A stretch of 43,055 nucleotides of DNA, taken from the NCBI GenBank assembly GCA_029547605.1, contig JAKPPB010000050.1, positions 1 to 43,055 of the forward strand, written 5' to 3'. A model generated the notes under the pieces. It ran no database searches, was not told the origin of the DNA, and saw only the letters and a program-made list of their open reading frames with translations. Shown piece after piece: positions 18,953-27,507 of this stretch (positions are counted from its first letter, which is position 1; each line of letters starts with the position of its first letter). Source of the stretch: Methanobacteriota archaeon. GTDB taxonomy: Archaea; Halobacteriota; Methanomicrobia; Methanomicrobiales; Methanospirillaceae. The position numbers and the translations under genes are program-made.

Positions 18953-19762
18953 ATGAATGGACGGATGGCCACCGCACTCTGTGTTCTCTGCCTGGTGTCC
19001 GGGTGTGCAGCGGGATTCTGGTTCGCTCGCATGCCCCTGCATGAGGTGGACCAGGACGTCATCTACCAGGTATCCACTATTGATGCCCTCCTTCAGGGGT
19101 CATTAGAAGGCACCATGACATATGGCGAGATGAAAAAACATGGCGATTTCGGCATTGCCACGTTCGACCGGCTGGACGGAGAGATGATCGCGTTCGGCGG
19201 TGATTTCTACCAGATCAAAGCGGACGGGAAGGTCGTTGCGGTCACCGATGACATGACAACGCCCTTTGGCACCGTCACGTTCTTCTCGCAGGACTATTCC
19301 TTCCCTGTCAGGCATGCGGCAAATTTCAGTGATTTCTCCAGACAGGTAGAAGAGGTCCTGCCTTCAAAAAACCACCTGTATGCGATTCAGATTCGCGGGG
19401 AGTTCCCTTACGTCATGACCCGGAGCATCCCTCGGCAGGAGACGCCAAACGCCCGGCTCGTGGATGCGGCTGCCAACCAGTCCATATTCGAATTCCGGCA
19501 GACAAGGGGGACAATCGTTGGTTTCTGGACCCCGGACCTCGTGCGCGGACTCAACGTTCCCGGGTTCCACCTCCACTTCCTCACCGAAGATCGGACTGGT
19601 GGAGGCCATATCCTGGATTTCATCGTCGAGAACGCAACCGTAGAGGTGGATATTACTCCCCGGTTCGCAATGGCACTCCCGGAAAGTGGAAGTTATACAA
19701 GTGCAGATCTCTCGGGCGACCTGAGCCACGAGCTGGATGTGGTGGAAAAGGGAAGCACCTAG
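18953..19762 (+). CDS. budA: Alpha-acetolactate decarboxylase, exported or membrane-anchored
   Basis: Converts acetolactate to acetoin. The 269-residue protein has the family regions VIYQVSTIDALLQGSLEGTMTYGEMKKHGDFGIATF, the central TPFGTVTFF and RGEFPYVMTRSIPRQ, and zinc ligands in GFHLHFLTEDRTGGGH; the spacing of the three histidines (+2, +13) equals that of the Bacillus brevis enzyme. An arginine and glutamate of the active site are also in place. The N-terminus is a hydrophobic segment ending in LVSGC, so it has a signal peptide or lipobox-like anchor. ATG 18965 is an alternative start. No acetolactate synthase or acetoin reductase gene is nearby. Confidence 0.92.
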   Translation: MNGRMATALCVLCLVSGCAAGFWFARMPLHEVDQDVIYQVSTIDALLQGSLEGTMTYGEMKKHGDFGIATFDRLDGEMIAFGGDFYQIKADGKVVAVTDDMTTPFGTVTFFSQDYSFPVRHAANFSDFSRQVEEVLPSKNHLYAIQIRGEFPYVMTRSIPRQETPNARLVDAAANQSIFEFRQTRGTIVGFWTPDLVRGLNVPGFHLHFLTEDRTGGGHILDFIVENATVEVDITPRFAMALPESGSYTSADLSGDLSHELDVVEKGST

Positions 19763-19771
19763 ATCCGGAGG

Positions 19772-19796
19772 AAAAAGCCCTCTCTCTGGCTTTTTT
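19772..19796 (+). terminator. Hairpin and T-tract after acetolactate decarboxylase
   Basis: AAAAAGCC (19772-19779) pairs with GGCTTTTT (19788-19795) across an eight-base pyrimidine loop, ending in a run of six T. It begins ten bases past the stop codon and fits an intrinsic-type terminator. Confidence 0.55.
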
Positions 19797-19957
19797 CGGG
19801 CGAAAGATCGAAAGTTATTTTGCAGATCCGGGAAAACGACCAGGATGGAGTAAATCCGGACAGTCGGACCGTGTGATCGGGGGAAATGCGCGGGAAATGT
19901 ACTCCCCTCTTTCAGACCGCCACGATCCTTCCAGCGGCCCGGGGATAGTGGGCAGCC

Positions 19958-20890
19958 ATGATAACTATTTATAAAGGCGGAACTGACGGGCTGGAGCGGA
20001 TCGACAACTACGAGAGCGGGGCTTGGATCAACGTCGTGAACCCGACCCCAAAGGAGATCGAGGAACTGGTATCGTGGTTCAATATCCCCTCGGACTTCCT
20101 CACCGATCCGCTCGATGTCGACGAGCGGGCCCGCATCGAACGTGAGGAGGGGTGTGTCCTCATACTGCTCCGAAGCCCGAAGCGTGAGCCTCCCGAGGCA
20201 GACATCCCCTTCACCACTCTCCCCATCGGCATCATCTTCACCCAGAACCTGCTCATCACCGTTTCACTCAACGAATCGGACGTCATCAGGGAATTTGTAA
20301 CCGGCAAGGTGAAGCACTTCTCGACTGACCAGCAGTCCCGGTTCGTCCTGCTCCTCTTCATGCGAAGCACGCTGGCATTCATACGCTACTTAAAGGAGAT
20401 CAACAGGATGACCACAAGCGTGGAGCGGGCACTCTACAAGGCATTGAAGAACGAACAGCTGATACGCCTGCTGATGCTTGAAAAGAGTCTTGTCTTCTTT
20501 GTAACCTCACTGAGGTCGAATGCCCTGATGATGGAGAAGTTCAACACGTCGTCATGTATGAAGATGAGTGAGGATGACAGGGATCTCTTTGAGGAACTTA
20601 CCATCGAGAACAAGCAGGCAATCGAGATGGCAAACATCTATAGCAGCATCCTCTCCGATATGATGGACGCTTTCGCTTCGGTCATCTCCAACAATTTGAA
20701 CGTGGTGATGAAACTCCTGACAACGGTGACCATTATCCTGATGATTCCAACCCTTGTGGCAAGCATCTATGGAATGAACGTCGAACTGCCCTACCAGCAT
20801 ACGCCCTACGCGTTCCTCGTCACCGTCATCATCTCCCTCGCCCTTTCAGCTGTCGGTATCATCATATTCTGGAGGAAGGAGTTCTTCTGA
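19958..20890 (+). CDS. corA: CorA family divalent cation transporter
   Basis: Pentameric Mg2+ (or Co2+/Ni2+) channel of 310 residues. A long cytoplasmic alpha/beta N-domain is followed by the stalk helix and two C-terminal membrane helices. The selectivity signature YGMNVELP lies near residue 270 at the end of the first helix, and a short basic tail (WRKEFF) ends the protein. The ATG at 19958 is the only sensible start. It is a single gene; the next operon has its own TATA element only 25 bases after the corA stop. Confidence 0.93.
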   Translation: MITIYKGGTDGLERIDNYESGAWINVVNPTPKEIEELVSWFNIPSDFLTDPLDVDERARIEREEGCVLILLRSPKREPPEADIPFTTLPIGIIFTQNLLITVSLNESDVIREFVTGKVKHFSTDQQSRFVLLLFMRSTLAFIRYLKEINRMTTSVERALYKALKNEQLIRLLMLEKSLVFFVTSLRSNALMMEKFNTSSCMKMSEDDRDLFEELTIENKQAIEMANIYSSILSDMMDAFASVISNNLNVVMKLLTTVTIILMIPTLVASIYGMNVELPYQHTPYAFLVTVIISLALSAVGIIIFWRKEFF

Positions 20891-20914
20891 ACACGGTAAC
20901 GGCGCAGAGAAAGG

Positions 20915-20923
20915 CCATATATC
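20915..20923 (+). promoter_or_regulatory. TATA box of the YIP1-ABC export operon
   Basis: CCATATATC lies about 26 bases before the ATG at 20945, in the short gap after corA. The distance implies a leaderless transcript for the first gene of the export operon. Confidence 0.4.
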
Positions 20924-20944
20924 AATTGACGAAGATTATATACC

Positions 20945-21634
20945 ATGATCAATCTGCTGGACCTCCTGGTCCACCCGGAACGTTTTTTTTCTGCCCTTGA
21001 AGGGAAGGAACCGGATCTGAAGATACCGGCGGCAATAGCCCTCGCGGGGGCTGTCGTCGCGGCGGTTGCAGGTTATGCGCAATCGTCTCTCTTCTCGGAG
21101 ATGTTTTCGGGAATGGGAGGGGGTGCAGGAGTGGGGGCATTCATTGGCATCATGGCTGCAGTCGGGGCATTTTTTGGATTTCTCGTGATTTGGTGGGTTT
21201 TGATGGCGGGAGTCTTCCATGTGATATCCATGATGTTCAAAGGGAGCGGGAACTTTACACGGACGCTGGCCAACACGGGGTACGGGTTGCTCCCGACATT
21301 GATCGGGAGTGTCATCACTACACTGATACTCTACACCTACCTGCCACGTATCGCAGTCCCTGTCATCAGAAACCTCCAGGACGCTGCAGCGGTCCAGAAA
21401 GCCATGCAGGAGATGATGCTCGATCCGGCAATGAAGGAGTTCACCCAGGTATCGATGGCAATCTCCATCCTATTCCTGGTCTGGAGCGCGAACATCTGGA
21501 TCTTCGGGGTCAGGCAGGCCCGGGGCCTTACACTGAAGCAGGCATGCATCACCGTCATCGTCCCTGTGACCATCTTCATCCTCTATATGGTGTATGTCAC
21601 TTTCAGCGGTTTTTCGATGCTGGGAGGTGCATAA
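20945..21634 (+). CDS. YIP1-domain integral membrane protein
   Basis: Membrane protein of 229 residues with about five helices, matching the YIP1 domain family. It starts with LLVHPERFFSALEGKEPDLKIPAAIALAG, the usual YIP1 opening, and has paired helices near residues 65-95, 105-130, 160-185 and 195-220. YIP1 proteins act in eukaryotic vesicle traffic; in archaea they often sit beside secreted-protein and ABC exporter genes, with no proven function. Here the stop at 21634 is two bases before the start of the COG1361-like gene, so both belong to one transcript with the ABC exporter. Confidence 0.85.
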   Translation: MINLLDLLVHPERFFSALEGKEPDLKIPAAIALAGAVVAAVAGYAQSSLFSEMFSGMGGGAGVGAFIGIMAAVGAFFGFLVIWWVLMAGVFHVISMMFKGSGNFTRTLANTGYGLLPTLIGSVITTLILYTYLPRIAVPVIRNLQDAAAVQKAMQEMMLDPAMKEFTQVSMAISILFLVWSANIWIFGVRQARGLTLKQACITVIVPVTIFILYMVYVTFSGFSMLGGA

Positions 21635-21636
21635 AG

Positions 21637-22773
21637 ATGAATCACCGGTGCGTGCTTTTCGTCATTATTGCCGCGATGGTGGCCATCATCCCCGTATCAG
21701 CGGTGGAGCAGCAGACAGCGGCTGCACAGGTCATGGTGACAAACGTGACACTCGACCCCCTGGTCTTCATGACCGACGATACCGGGACTGTCACCGTGGA
21801 AGTGATCAACAACGGAGCACAGAGCGTAGCCATCAGCAGGGTCACGATGTACGACGAGAAGATCAGGGTACAGTCCAGGGCCTATGATACGACGATGTAC
21901 CTGGGTGCGGGGAACCGCATGACCTTTACGTTCACTGTCAGCGCCCCCGTTCCGGACGGCATATATTATCCTGTCTTCTCAATGGACTTCCGCGATGCCG
22001 GGTATCTCCGGTATCCCGTGAAACTACAGGTCCAGGACAAGCCATTGAAGGTCTCAATCCTTTCAAAGCCCGATGTCTTCACCGGAGGAAAGAAGGAGCA
22101 GGTGGAAGTGCTTGTAGGGAATCCAAGGGATAACGGAGTCTCGGGGGTCATCGTGTATCCCACTGGCGAGGGGATCGACGCAAGCCCGTCGAGCATATTT
22201 ATTGGAATGATTGCCCCCGACCAGTCACAAAAAGTCAACTTCTCGATCACCCCCCGCCAGTCCACCACCCTCGAGATCCACGTCGACTACATGAACGGGA
22301 TCAATTCTCATGCCGAGGTGATCCGTCTCCCCATCGATCTCGGGAAGAGCAAGATAAGGGCCGAACCCATCCTCTCCAACATCCAGATCGAGAGGTCGGG
22401 GAACACCTACTCCCTCACGGGTGACGTGAACAATGCCGGCCTCGAAGTGGCAAACGCGGTAGTCATCACCACCGGCGATTCGGTGGTCCCGGTTGACCCC
22501 TATCGTAAATACGTCGTGGGAACTCTGCAGCCCGATGACTTCTCTGCCTTTGAGGTCACATTTACGGCAGAAGGGACAGACAGGGTCCCGGTGGAGGTCA
22601 GTTACAAGGACAATGACGGCAACCTCTATACCACGACGACGACAATCGATATCCCGCTGACAAAGCCCGGGGCACAGGGGACTGGTGAGTTTCCAATCGT
22701 AATTATTGCCGTGATCCTGGTGTGTGCAGCGGTGATAGGGGGCATCGTCTGGTATTCCTGGAGAAAGAGATGA
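21637..22773 (+). CDS. Secreted, C-terminally anchored COG1361/CARDB-like protein
   Basis: Extracytoplasmic protein of 378 residues. A signal peptide (LFVIIAAMVAIIPVSAVEQ) is followed by tandem beta-sandwich domains with the TVTVEVINNGAQSVAISRV pattern of CARDB/S-layer-like repeats, and it ends in a transmembrane helix (about 350-371) and a basic WRKR tail. The ATG at 21637 follows GGGAGG by 12 bases; the longer open frame from 21190 overlaps the YIP1 gene and is not real. Its stop overlaps the ATPase start by four bases. By position it could replace the MacA-type adaptor of bacterial MacB exporters, an inference from synteny. Confidence 0.88.
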   Translation: MNHRCVLFVIIAAMVAIIPVSAVEQQTAAAQVMVTNVTLDPLVFMTDDTGTVTVEVINNGAQSVAISRVTMYDEKIRVQSRAYDTTMYLGAGNRMTFTFTVSAPVPDGIYYPVFSMDFRDAGYLRYPVKLQVQDKPLKVSILSKPDVFTGGKKEQVEVLVGNPRDNGVSGVIVYPTGEGIDASPSSIFIGMIAPDQSQKVNFSITPRQSTTLEIHVDYMNGINSHAEVIRLPIDLGKSKIRAEPILSNIQIERSGNTYSLTGDVNNAGLEVANAVVITTGDSVVPVDPYRKYVVGTLQPDDFSAFEVTFTAEGTDRVPVEVSYKDNDGNLYTTTTTIDIPLTKPGAQGTGEFPIVIIAVILVCAAVIGGIVWYSWRKR

Positions 22774-23459
22774 TCACGTCGCCGGATGGAGAGGCGATTA
22801 TACAATTCCTGGAAGTATCCAAGGTGTATCCCCTTCCCGGGGGGGACGTCGTAGCCCTGGATCACGTGACCCTCGAGATCATGCAGGGCGATTTCATTGC
22901 GATAATGGGACCCTCGGGCTCCGGCAAGTCCACGCTCCTGAACCTGATGGGGTGCCTTGACACCCCTACTTCCGGCACCCTCTTCATCAGGGGGAGGGAT
23001 GTCAGCACCATGAGCGACGACGAGCTGACGGGCCTCCGGAGGGACCACATCGGGTTCATATTCCAGCAGTTCAACCTCATCCCTCTCCTCACCGCGCTCG
23101 AGAACGTCCAGTACCCCCTTATCCTGAAGACCGGGGATCGCACCTGCACGGCCCGTTGCATTGACGTCCTTAAGTCAATGGACCTCGACGAGCAGTTCTA
23201 TTCCCACAAGCCGAGTGAGCTCTCCGGCGGACAGCAGCAGCGGGTGGCAATCGCACGGGCACTTGTAAACGACCCCGAGATACTCCTTGCGGATGAGCCG
23301 ACCGGAAACCTTGACACCCGGACGGGCTCTGCGATCATGGAGCTCCTGAAGGAATTGAACGAGAAGAGGGGCAAGACTATCATCATGGTGACCCATGATC
23401 CCAACATCGCCAATTTTGCCCACCGTACCATCCGGATTGTTGATGGAAAGATCACGTGA
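22770..23459 (+). CDS. ABC transporter ATP-binding protein, LolD/MacB type
   Basis: Nucleotide-binding subunit of a type VII (MacB/FtsX/LolCDE-like) ABC system. The 229-residue protein has Walker [10 protein letters not shown], the Q-loop FQQFNLIP, the signature [15 protein letters not shown], Walker [10 protein letters not shown] and the switch histidine in VTHDP. The ATG at 22770 overlaps the preceding stop (ATGA), and the stop overlaps the GTG start of the permease pseudogene. The ATPase of this class drives a mechanotransmission pump for envelope proteins, lipids or peptides rather than a channel-type importer. Confidence 0.94.
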   Translation: MITSPDGEAIIQFLEVSKVYPLPGGDVVALDHVTLEIMQGDFIAIMGPSGSGKSTLLNLMGCLDTPTSGTLFIRGRDVSTMSDDELTGLRRDHIGFIFQQFNLIPLLTALENVQYPLILKTGDRTCTARCIDVLKSMDLDEQFYSHKPSELSGGQQQRVAIARALVNDPEILLADEPTGNLDTRTGSAIMELLKELNEKRGKTIIMVTHDPNIANFAHRTIRIVDGKIT

Positions 23460-24654
23460 TCTTTTTTGACCTGGCAAAAAGAAAACTGAAGATTCACTGG
23501 GTTCGTTCATTTCCTGCAATTCTTGGAATAATCATCGGTGTGCTGGCAATCGCCTCCATGGGGATCCTCGGCCACAGCATCAGCCTTCTTGTGGCAAACC
23601 TCATCAGCGACGTGGGGGATACTCTCATCGTCACCCCGCACGCCGCAGCCGGACAGGGATTTTTCGGAAACCCCCGGGTGGCAGTCATGGCCAGGCTTCC
23701 CTTGTCGGACGTGGAGGCGATCAGGAAAGTCGCAGGCTCGAGCAGGGGCATTCCCGTCCTCATGCGTGCAGAGGAGATGACATTTGGCAACGAATCCGGC
23801 TACGTGACCCTTCTTGGGCTCCCTGCAGGGGAGGTAACCGGCCTCCTGCGGCTAGAGAAAGGCATGTATTTCAGGGAAAATGCCCCCAGATGCCTCGCAG
23901 GATTGTAACTGGCTCGGGAATTTGGCATCAGTCCCGGGAGCCGGATCGGTATCGGGAACCAGAGCCAGAGGGTATCCGGCGTGCTCGAGGAGAGGGGGTA
24001 TGCAGCCGATATCAATGCGGATTACGCAATCATCGTCACGGAGCGCTGATTCTTCCAGACATATTGAGAAAGGAAGGAATACGACCAGGTGGTCATGAAA
24101 GTTGCCGACATATCCCAGATCGACCAGGTGAAGAGGGATATCGACCAGAGCCTCAACCGGAGAGAGAAGGTGGTGGATATTTTCGGTTCGCGTAAGCTGC
24201 TGAGACAGTATGACAGGATTTACGACCAGATCTTACTCTTCCTCCTGGGTATAGGGGCGATCTCTCTCATTGTCTCCTCGGTGAGCATCCTGAACGTGAT
24301 GATAATCTCTGTCACCGAGAGGACAAAGGAGATTGGAATTCTCAGGAGCATTGGCACAAGGAGGGGTCAGGTGATGCGTATGTTCCTTTACGAAGCGCTG
24401 GTGATTGGATCTCTTGGAAGCATCACAGGAAGCGTCATCTCCATCGCGGGCGGGTACTACATGAGCACTGTGGAGGCTGCAACGCTCTATTCATCATTCA
24501 GCGCCGTTCCTGATGTGACGGTTTTTGACCTGCGGGGAGGGGGTATATCATGCTCGGTATTGTCTTTGGTGTCCTGGTAAGCTGCATATCCTGCCTTTAC
24601 CCCGCGATAAGGGCGGTCCGCATAAAGCCGATCTAAGTACTGCGCCATGAATGA
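23456..24654 (+). pseudogene. MacB/FtsX-type ABC permease, decayed copy
   Basis: The frame begins at GTG 23456, overlapping the ATPase stop, and reads as the intact downstream permease for 150 codons. An in-frame TAA (23906-23908) then interrupts it where the intact copy has lysine. Reading on in the same frame restores homology (PGSRIGIGNQSQRVSGVL, DINADYAIIV), with TGA at 24047 replacing the tryptophan of the intact copy and TGA at 24065 soon after. The last cytoplasmic domain and three helices follow. A frameshift near the G-run 24534-24543 moves the tail to another frame (LGIVFGVLVSCISCLYPAIRAV), where a TAA at 24634 replaces the conserved glutamate before LRHE and the final TGA at 24652. 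At least four stops and one frameshift make a functional product unlikely. Confidence 0.9.
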
Positions 24655-24728
24655 GTATGATATAGCACAGGAGACATACTACTCATAAGGAAAGGAGATT
24701 AGGCGGAAAGCTGGACCGGTGATACAAG

Positions 24729-25898
24729 GTGCAAAGAGGATTATTTTTTGATTTTGCAGTCAGAAACGTGCGGCTCCACTGGTTCCGTTCACTTCTTGCG
24801 GTGATCGGGATCATCATCGGGGTGGTTGCCATCGCATCCATGGGGATTCTCGGCAACAGCCTCGTGCTCGCAATCTCCGACAGCCTCTCGACGGTGGGAG
24901 ACAGCATCATCGTCACTCCACACGCTGGCACCCGCATGGGCCCTTCGATGGGTGGGAGCAGCGAACTCATCACGGAACGGAAGGTTGAGCAGATCAGGCG
25001 GGCGGTGGCGCCCGATATCACGATCCCGGTCTATTCCGGAACCGCCAGGATGAGGATCGGGACGGAGGATGCGGTGGGTGTGGTATATGCCTTAAAACCG
25101 GATGACATCCCCATCCTCCTCGAAGTCGAGGAGGGAACATTTCTCCGGGGGAGCTCGGGGGCCATGGCAGGGGCGAAGTTTGCCGCCGACAACAACCTGA
25201 AGGTCGGGTCTCGCATCACCATACGTGACAAGGGCTCGCTCCGGGTGGTAGGGATCCTCAAGGAACGGGGGATGGGCTTTGATATCAATCCCGATTATGG
25301 GATTGTCGTAGAAGACAGGTGGTACCAGCAGGCGTACGACCAGAAAGACTACGACATGGTCATCGTGAAGGTAAAGGATCTCACCCGGATCGAGCAGACA
25401 AAGGAGGCCATCGAGAAGCAGCTGAACCGCAGGGAGACCGAGGTGGACGTGATCGACACGAAGGCGATCCTCGAGACCATTCTCACGACATTCGGGCAGA
25501 TATCCACCTTTACAACTGCAATTGGCGGGATATCCCTCATCGTTGCAGGGGTGAGCATCCTCAACATCATGATGATGTCGGTCACCGAGCGGATCAAAGA
25601 GATCGGGGTGTTGCGGAGCATCGGCACGTTGCGAAAGGAGGTCCGGAGCATGTTCCTCTTCGAGGCATTGATCCTCGGGCTTATAGGCAGCATCATCGGG
25701 GGGGTGCTGAGCATTTTCGGAGGGTTTGCAGTGAGTCTTGTCATGCTTCAGACTACGGAGTACCTCTTCGTGCCGTCAAGCCTCGTTTATATCTTTTACG
25801 GTATGGCGTTCGGGGTGGGGACGAGCCTGCTCTCGGGGTTGTATCCAGCGTGGAAAGCCTCGAACCTGAACCCGATTGAGGCATTGCGGCACGAATAA
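24729..25898 (+). CDS. MacB/FtsX-type ABC transporter permease, intact copy
   Basis: Permease of 389 residues with the four-helix MacB/LolE topology: one helix at about 20-42, a large extracytoplasmic MacB_PCD domain, then three helices (about 265-290, 315-345, 352-375). The sequence SVTERIKEIGVLRSIGT is the coupling helix region that contacts the ATPase, and the tail NPIEALRHE is typical. GTG at 24729 is the only in-frame start near the expected N-terminus. It is the only working permease left beside this ATPase, so the exporter would be a homodimer unless another partner exists. It ends in a T-rich stretch (ACTTCTTTT) after the stop. Confidence 0.93.
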   Translation: MQRGLFFDFAVRNVRLHWFRSLLAVIGIIIGVVAIASMGILGNSLVLAISDSLSTVGDSIIVTPHAGTRMGPSMGGSSELITERKVEQIRRAVAPDITIPVYSGTARMRIGTEDAVGVVYALKPDDIPILLEVEEGTFLRGSSGAMAGAKFAADNNLKVGSRITIRDKGSLRVVGILKERGMGFDINPDYGIVVEDRWYQQAYDQKDYDMVIVKVKDLTRIEQTKEAIEKQLNRRETEVDVIDTKAILETILTTFGQISTFTTAIGGISLIVAGVSILNIMMMSVTERIKEIGVLRSIGTLRKEVRSMFLFEALILGLIGSIIGGVLSIFGGFAVSLVMLQTTEYLFVPSSLVYIFYGMAFGVGTSLLSGLYPAWKASNLNPIEALRHE

Positions 25899-25971
25899 TA
25901 CTTCTTTTAATAGCGGGTCGGCGACAAACACCCCCTTCCTATCCTGAAGGCATAAGAGAGTGCCTAGAGGA

Positions 25972-26241
25972 TCAGGCACACGACTGGGAGATTTTGGCAT
26001 CCTGGGTCAGAGTTTCGGAGATTGTGACGAGTGCCCCCTCGATCTCCTGCAGGGTGGCGCTGTTATCCAGTTGCCACACAGTGCACTCTTCAGCTTCCAC
26101 GATGACCAGTGCAACCGGAGTGCAGTTCCCTATATAACCCCCCGGCCACTTTATCGCGGTCCGCCGAAAGATCGCGAGTACGGTCCTGTCACCTGTCTTC
26201 AAAACAGGCCCAATCCGTAACTCCTGACTGTTATGCATCAT
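25972..26241 (-). CDS. Small GerW-like protein
   Basis: An 89-residue protein that looks like a short second member of the GerW (YtfJ) family: VLKTGDRTVLAIFRRTAIKWPGG corresponds to the GD-K-IPI strand region, and CTPVALVIVEAEECTVWQL to the conserved TPVALVLV strand and following loop. It lacks the long glycine-rich loop of the neighbouring GerW gene. The ATG overlaps the DUF2953 stop (ATGA at 26241-26238), so it is translated with it. The assignment rests on pattern similarity and position; a structural comparison would be needed to confirm it. Confidence 0.6.
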   Translation of the reverse strand: MMHNSQELRIGPVLKTGDRTVLAIFRRTAIKWPGGYIGNCTPVALVIVEAEECTVWQLDNSATLQEIEGALVTISETLTQDAKISQSCA

Positions 26242-26903
26242 GAAGTGGTCACGCTCGTCGTATGGCGTCTTTTATTCTGCTGGAAGAGGATGAAGAGGCG
26301 CGCAAGCCTCGCAACAAGGTTGAATGGACGGGAGATCCTGGCGTCCAGTTCGAGGCGGCCCTCAAGACGCTCTTTTGTGAAATCCGGCACCAACTCAATG
26401 TTGGTTCGCCCATTACTGAAGAGGAGGGGTTTCATGGCCCAGAAATACCCATAGAGCATCCCTGTCTCCGCAGGGCCAGAAAGGCCGACCACTGCCCTGC
26501 AGTCCAACCTCCTGAAAGAGAGAGACCTGATGGTGGCCCTGGCAATAGAGACCAGGTCAGGGAAATATTTGATAGCAGATTGAATGAATGACGGTATCAT
26601 GTGCGCCCGGCGGTCCTCTAAAGATTTATCCTCCATCACCTCTATGCCTGGAGTGGCTTTCCAGGGGAATGCGGGAAGAGGGAACAAGAGATCTCCAAGG
26701 AGGAGATGATAGCTCAGTTCTTCGCGGGAGAGCGTGCACCGGACACCCAGGCACAGCCAGCAGGCGGAGATGAACGCGGCTCTCCTGTCATGCGCACAGT
26801 CCACGTGGAGCCTGATCCGGATGGGGACCGCATATACGCAGAGTTCGAGGGATGCGAGCGCAAGGACTATGGCAGCGACGAAGATCACCGGGAAGAGATC
26901 CAT
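26238..26903 (-). CDS. DUF2953 membrane protein (YtfI-like)
   Basis: A 221-residue protein with one N-terminal membrane helix (about 4-27) and a soluble domain matching DUF2953. Signatures are FRRLDCRAVVGLSGPAETGMLYGYFWAMKPLL and IELVPDFTKERLEGRLELDARI near the C-terminus. In Bacillus and clostridia the homologue YtfI sits next to the GerW/YtfJ gene, the same pairing as here. It starts 15 bases after the GerW stop and overlaps the next gene by four bases, the middle of a three-gene operon. Function is unknown in any organism I can name. Confidence 0.82.
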   Translation of the reverse strand: MDLFPVIFVAAIVLALASLELCVYAVPIRIRLHVDCAHDRRAAFISACWLCLGVRCTLSREELSYHLLLGDLLFPLPAFPWKATPGIEVMEDKSLEDRRAHMIPSFIQSAIKYFPDLVSIARATIRSLSFRRLDCRAVVGLSGPAETGMLYGYFWAMKPLLFSNGRTNIELVPDFTKERLEGRLELDARISRPFNLVARLARLFILFQQNKRRHTTSVTTS

Positions 26904-26918
26904 GGGGCGGAACCCGCG

Positions 26919-27302
26919 TCACTCTTCCATTTTCGCGCCTTTTGAATCCGACATCGCCTTGATTGCTTTTATTACCTGGGGAGCAAGGGACTCGGAGAGG
27001 GCATTGATAATCTGGGCAACAGGGTTGTCCCGGTGAAGGGAGAGCACCTGGATTCCGTCAGGGCCTTTCACATCCTTGTGTACCAGCACAAGGGCCACGG
27101 GAGCAATCTTCCCCCCGCAACCGGCACCTTCACCCTCTCCCTCCTTTCCTTTCCCCCCTCCTGCTCCCATGCCGAATCCGAATTCCGCAATAGGGATAAC
27201 TGCCTTGTCACCGAGGTCGACTGCCTGGCCAACGACGTGGGCTGGCGAGAGAAGCCGGTCCAGTTCATCAGCGGTTATTTTGAGCATCTCTTCTCCTGTC
27301 AT
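26919..27302 (-). CDS. GerW (YtfJ) family protein
   Basis: A 127-residue protein of the GerW/YtfJ family, named after a spore germination factor of Bacillus but also common in methanogens, which do not sporulate. The N-terminal helix MLKITADELDRLL leads to VVGQAVDLGDKAVIPIAEFGFGMG, then a glycine-, lysine- and glutamate-rich loop (about residues 47-65), and the strand KIAPVALVLVHKDVKG with a helical C-terminus. ATG at 27287 with AGGAG just before it is an alternative start. It is the first gene of an operon with DUF2953 and a second GerW-like gene; a TATA-like ATATAGA near 27340-27350 may be the promoter. Confidence 0.88.
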   Translation of the reverse strand: MTGEEMLKITADELDRLLSPAHVVGQAVDLGDKAVIPIAEFGFGMGAGGGKGKEGEGEGAGCGGKIAPVALVLVHKDVKGPDGIQVLSLHRDNPVAQIINALSESLAPQVIKAIKAMSDSKGAKMEE

Positions 27303-27507
27303 GAGAGGTCCTCACCGGAGGAGTCATTCGGCGGAAGTCTATATCAATACTCCTGTAATGCAGGCGGGGTGAAGGGACTGGCGAATCTCCTTCCCGGAAG
27401 GAACGACTCGGTGCCATGCGGCGAGGGTGCGGGGGTCAGACCCGCACACTGGTTTCCTGCATGGGGTGGTGAGACGCACAATATCAATGGGCCTTTCGAT
27501 GGCTCTT

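Noticed and set aside
21190-21636. N-terminal extension of the COG1361-like protein
   Set aside because: It overlaps the YIP1 gene, and a signal peptide with a ribosome site begins at 21637.
23890-24195. Separate small gene inside the permease pseudogene
   Set aside because: It is in a different frame from the homology that continues across the stops, and has no recognisable family.
23456-24654. Stop-codon recoding (selenocysteine or pyrrolysine) as an explanation of the permease stops
   Set aside because: The stops include TAA twice and a frameshift, none is TAG, and the residues replaced are lysine, tryptophan and glutamate; decay explains all of them.
26238-27302. Taking the GerW operon as proof of sporulation
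   Set aside because: GerW homologues are widespread in non-sporulating archaea, and no other sporulation gene is present.
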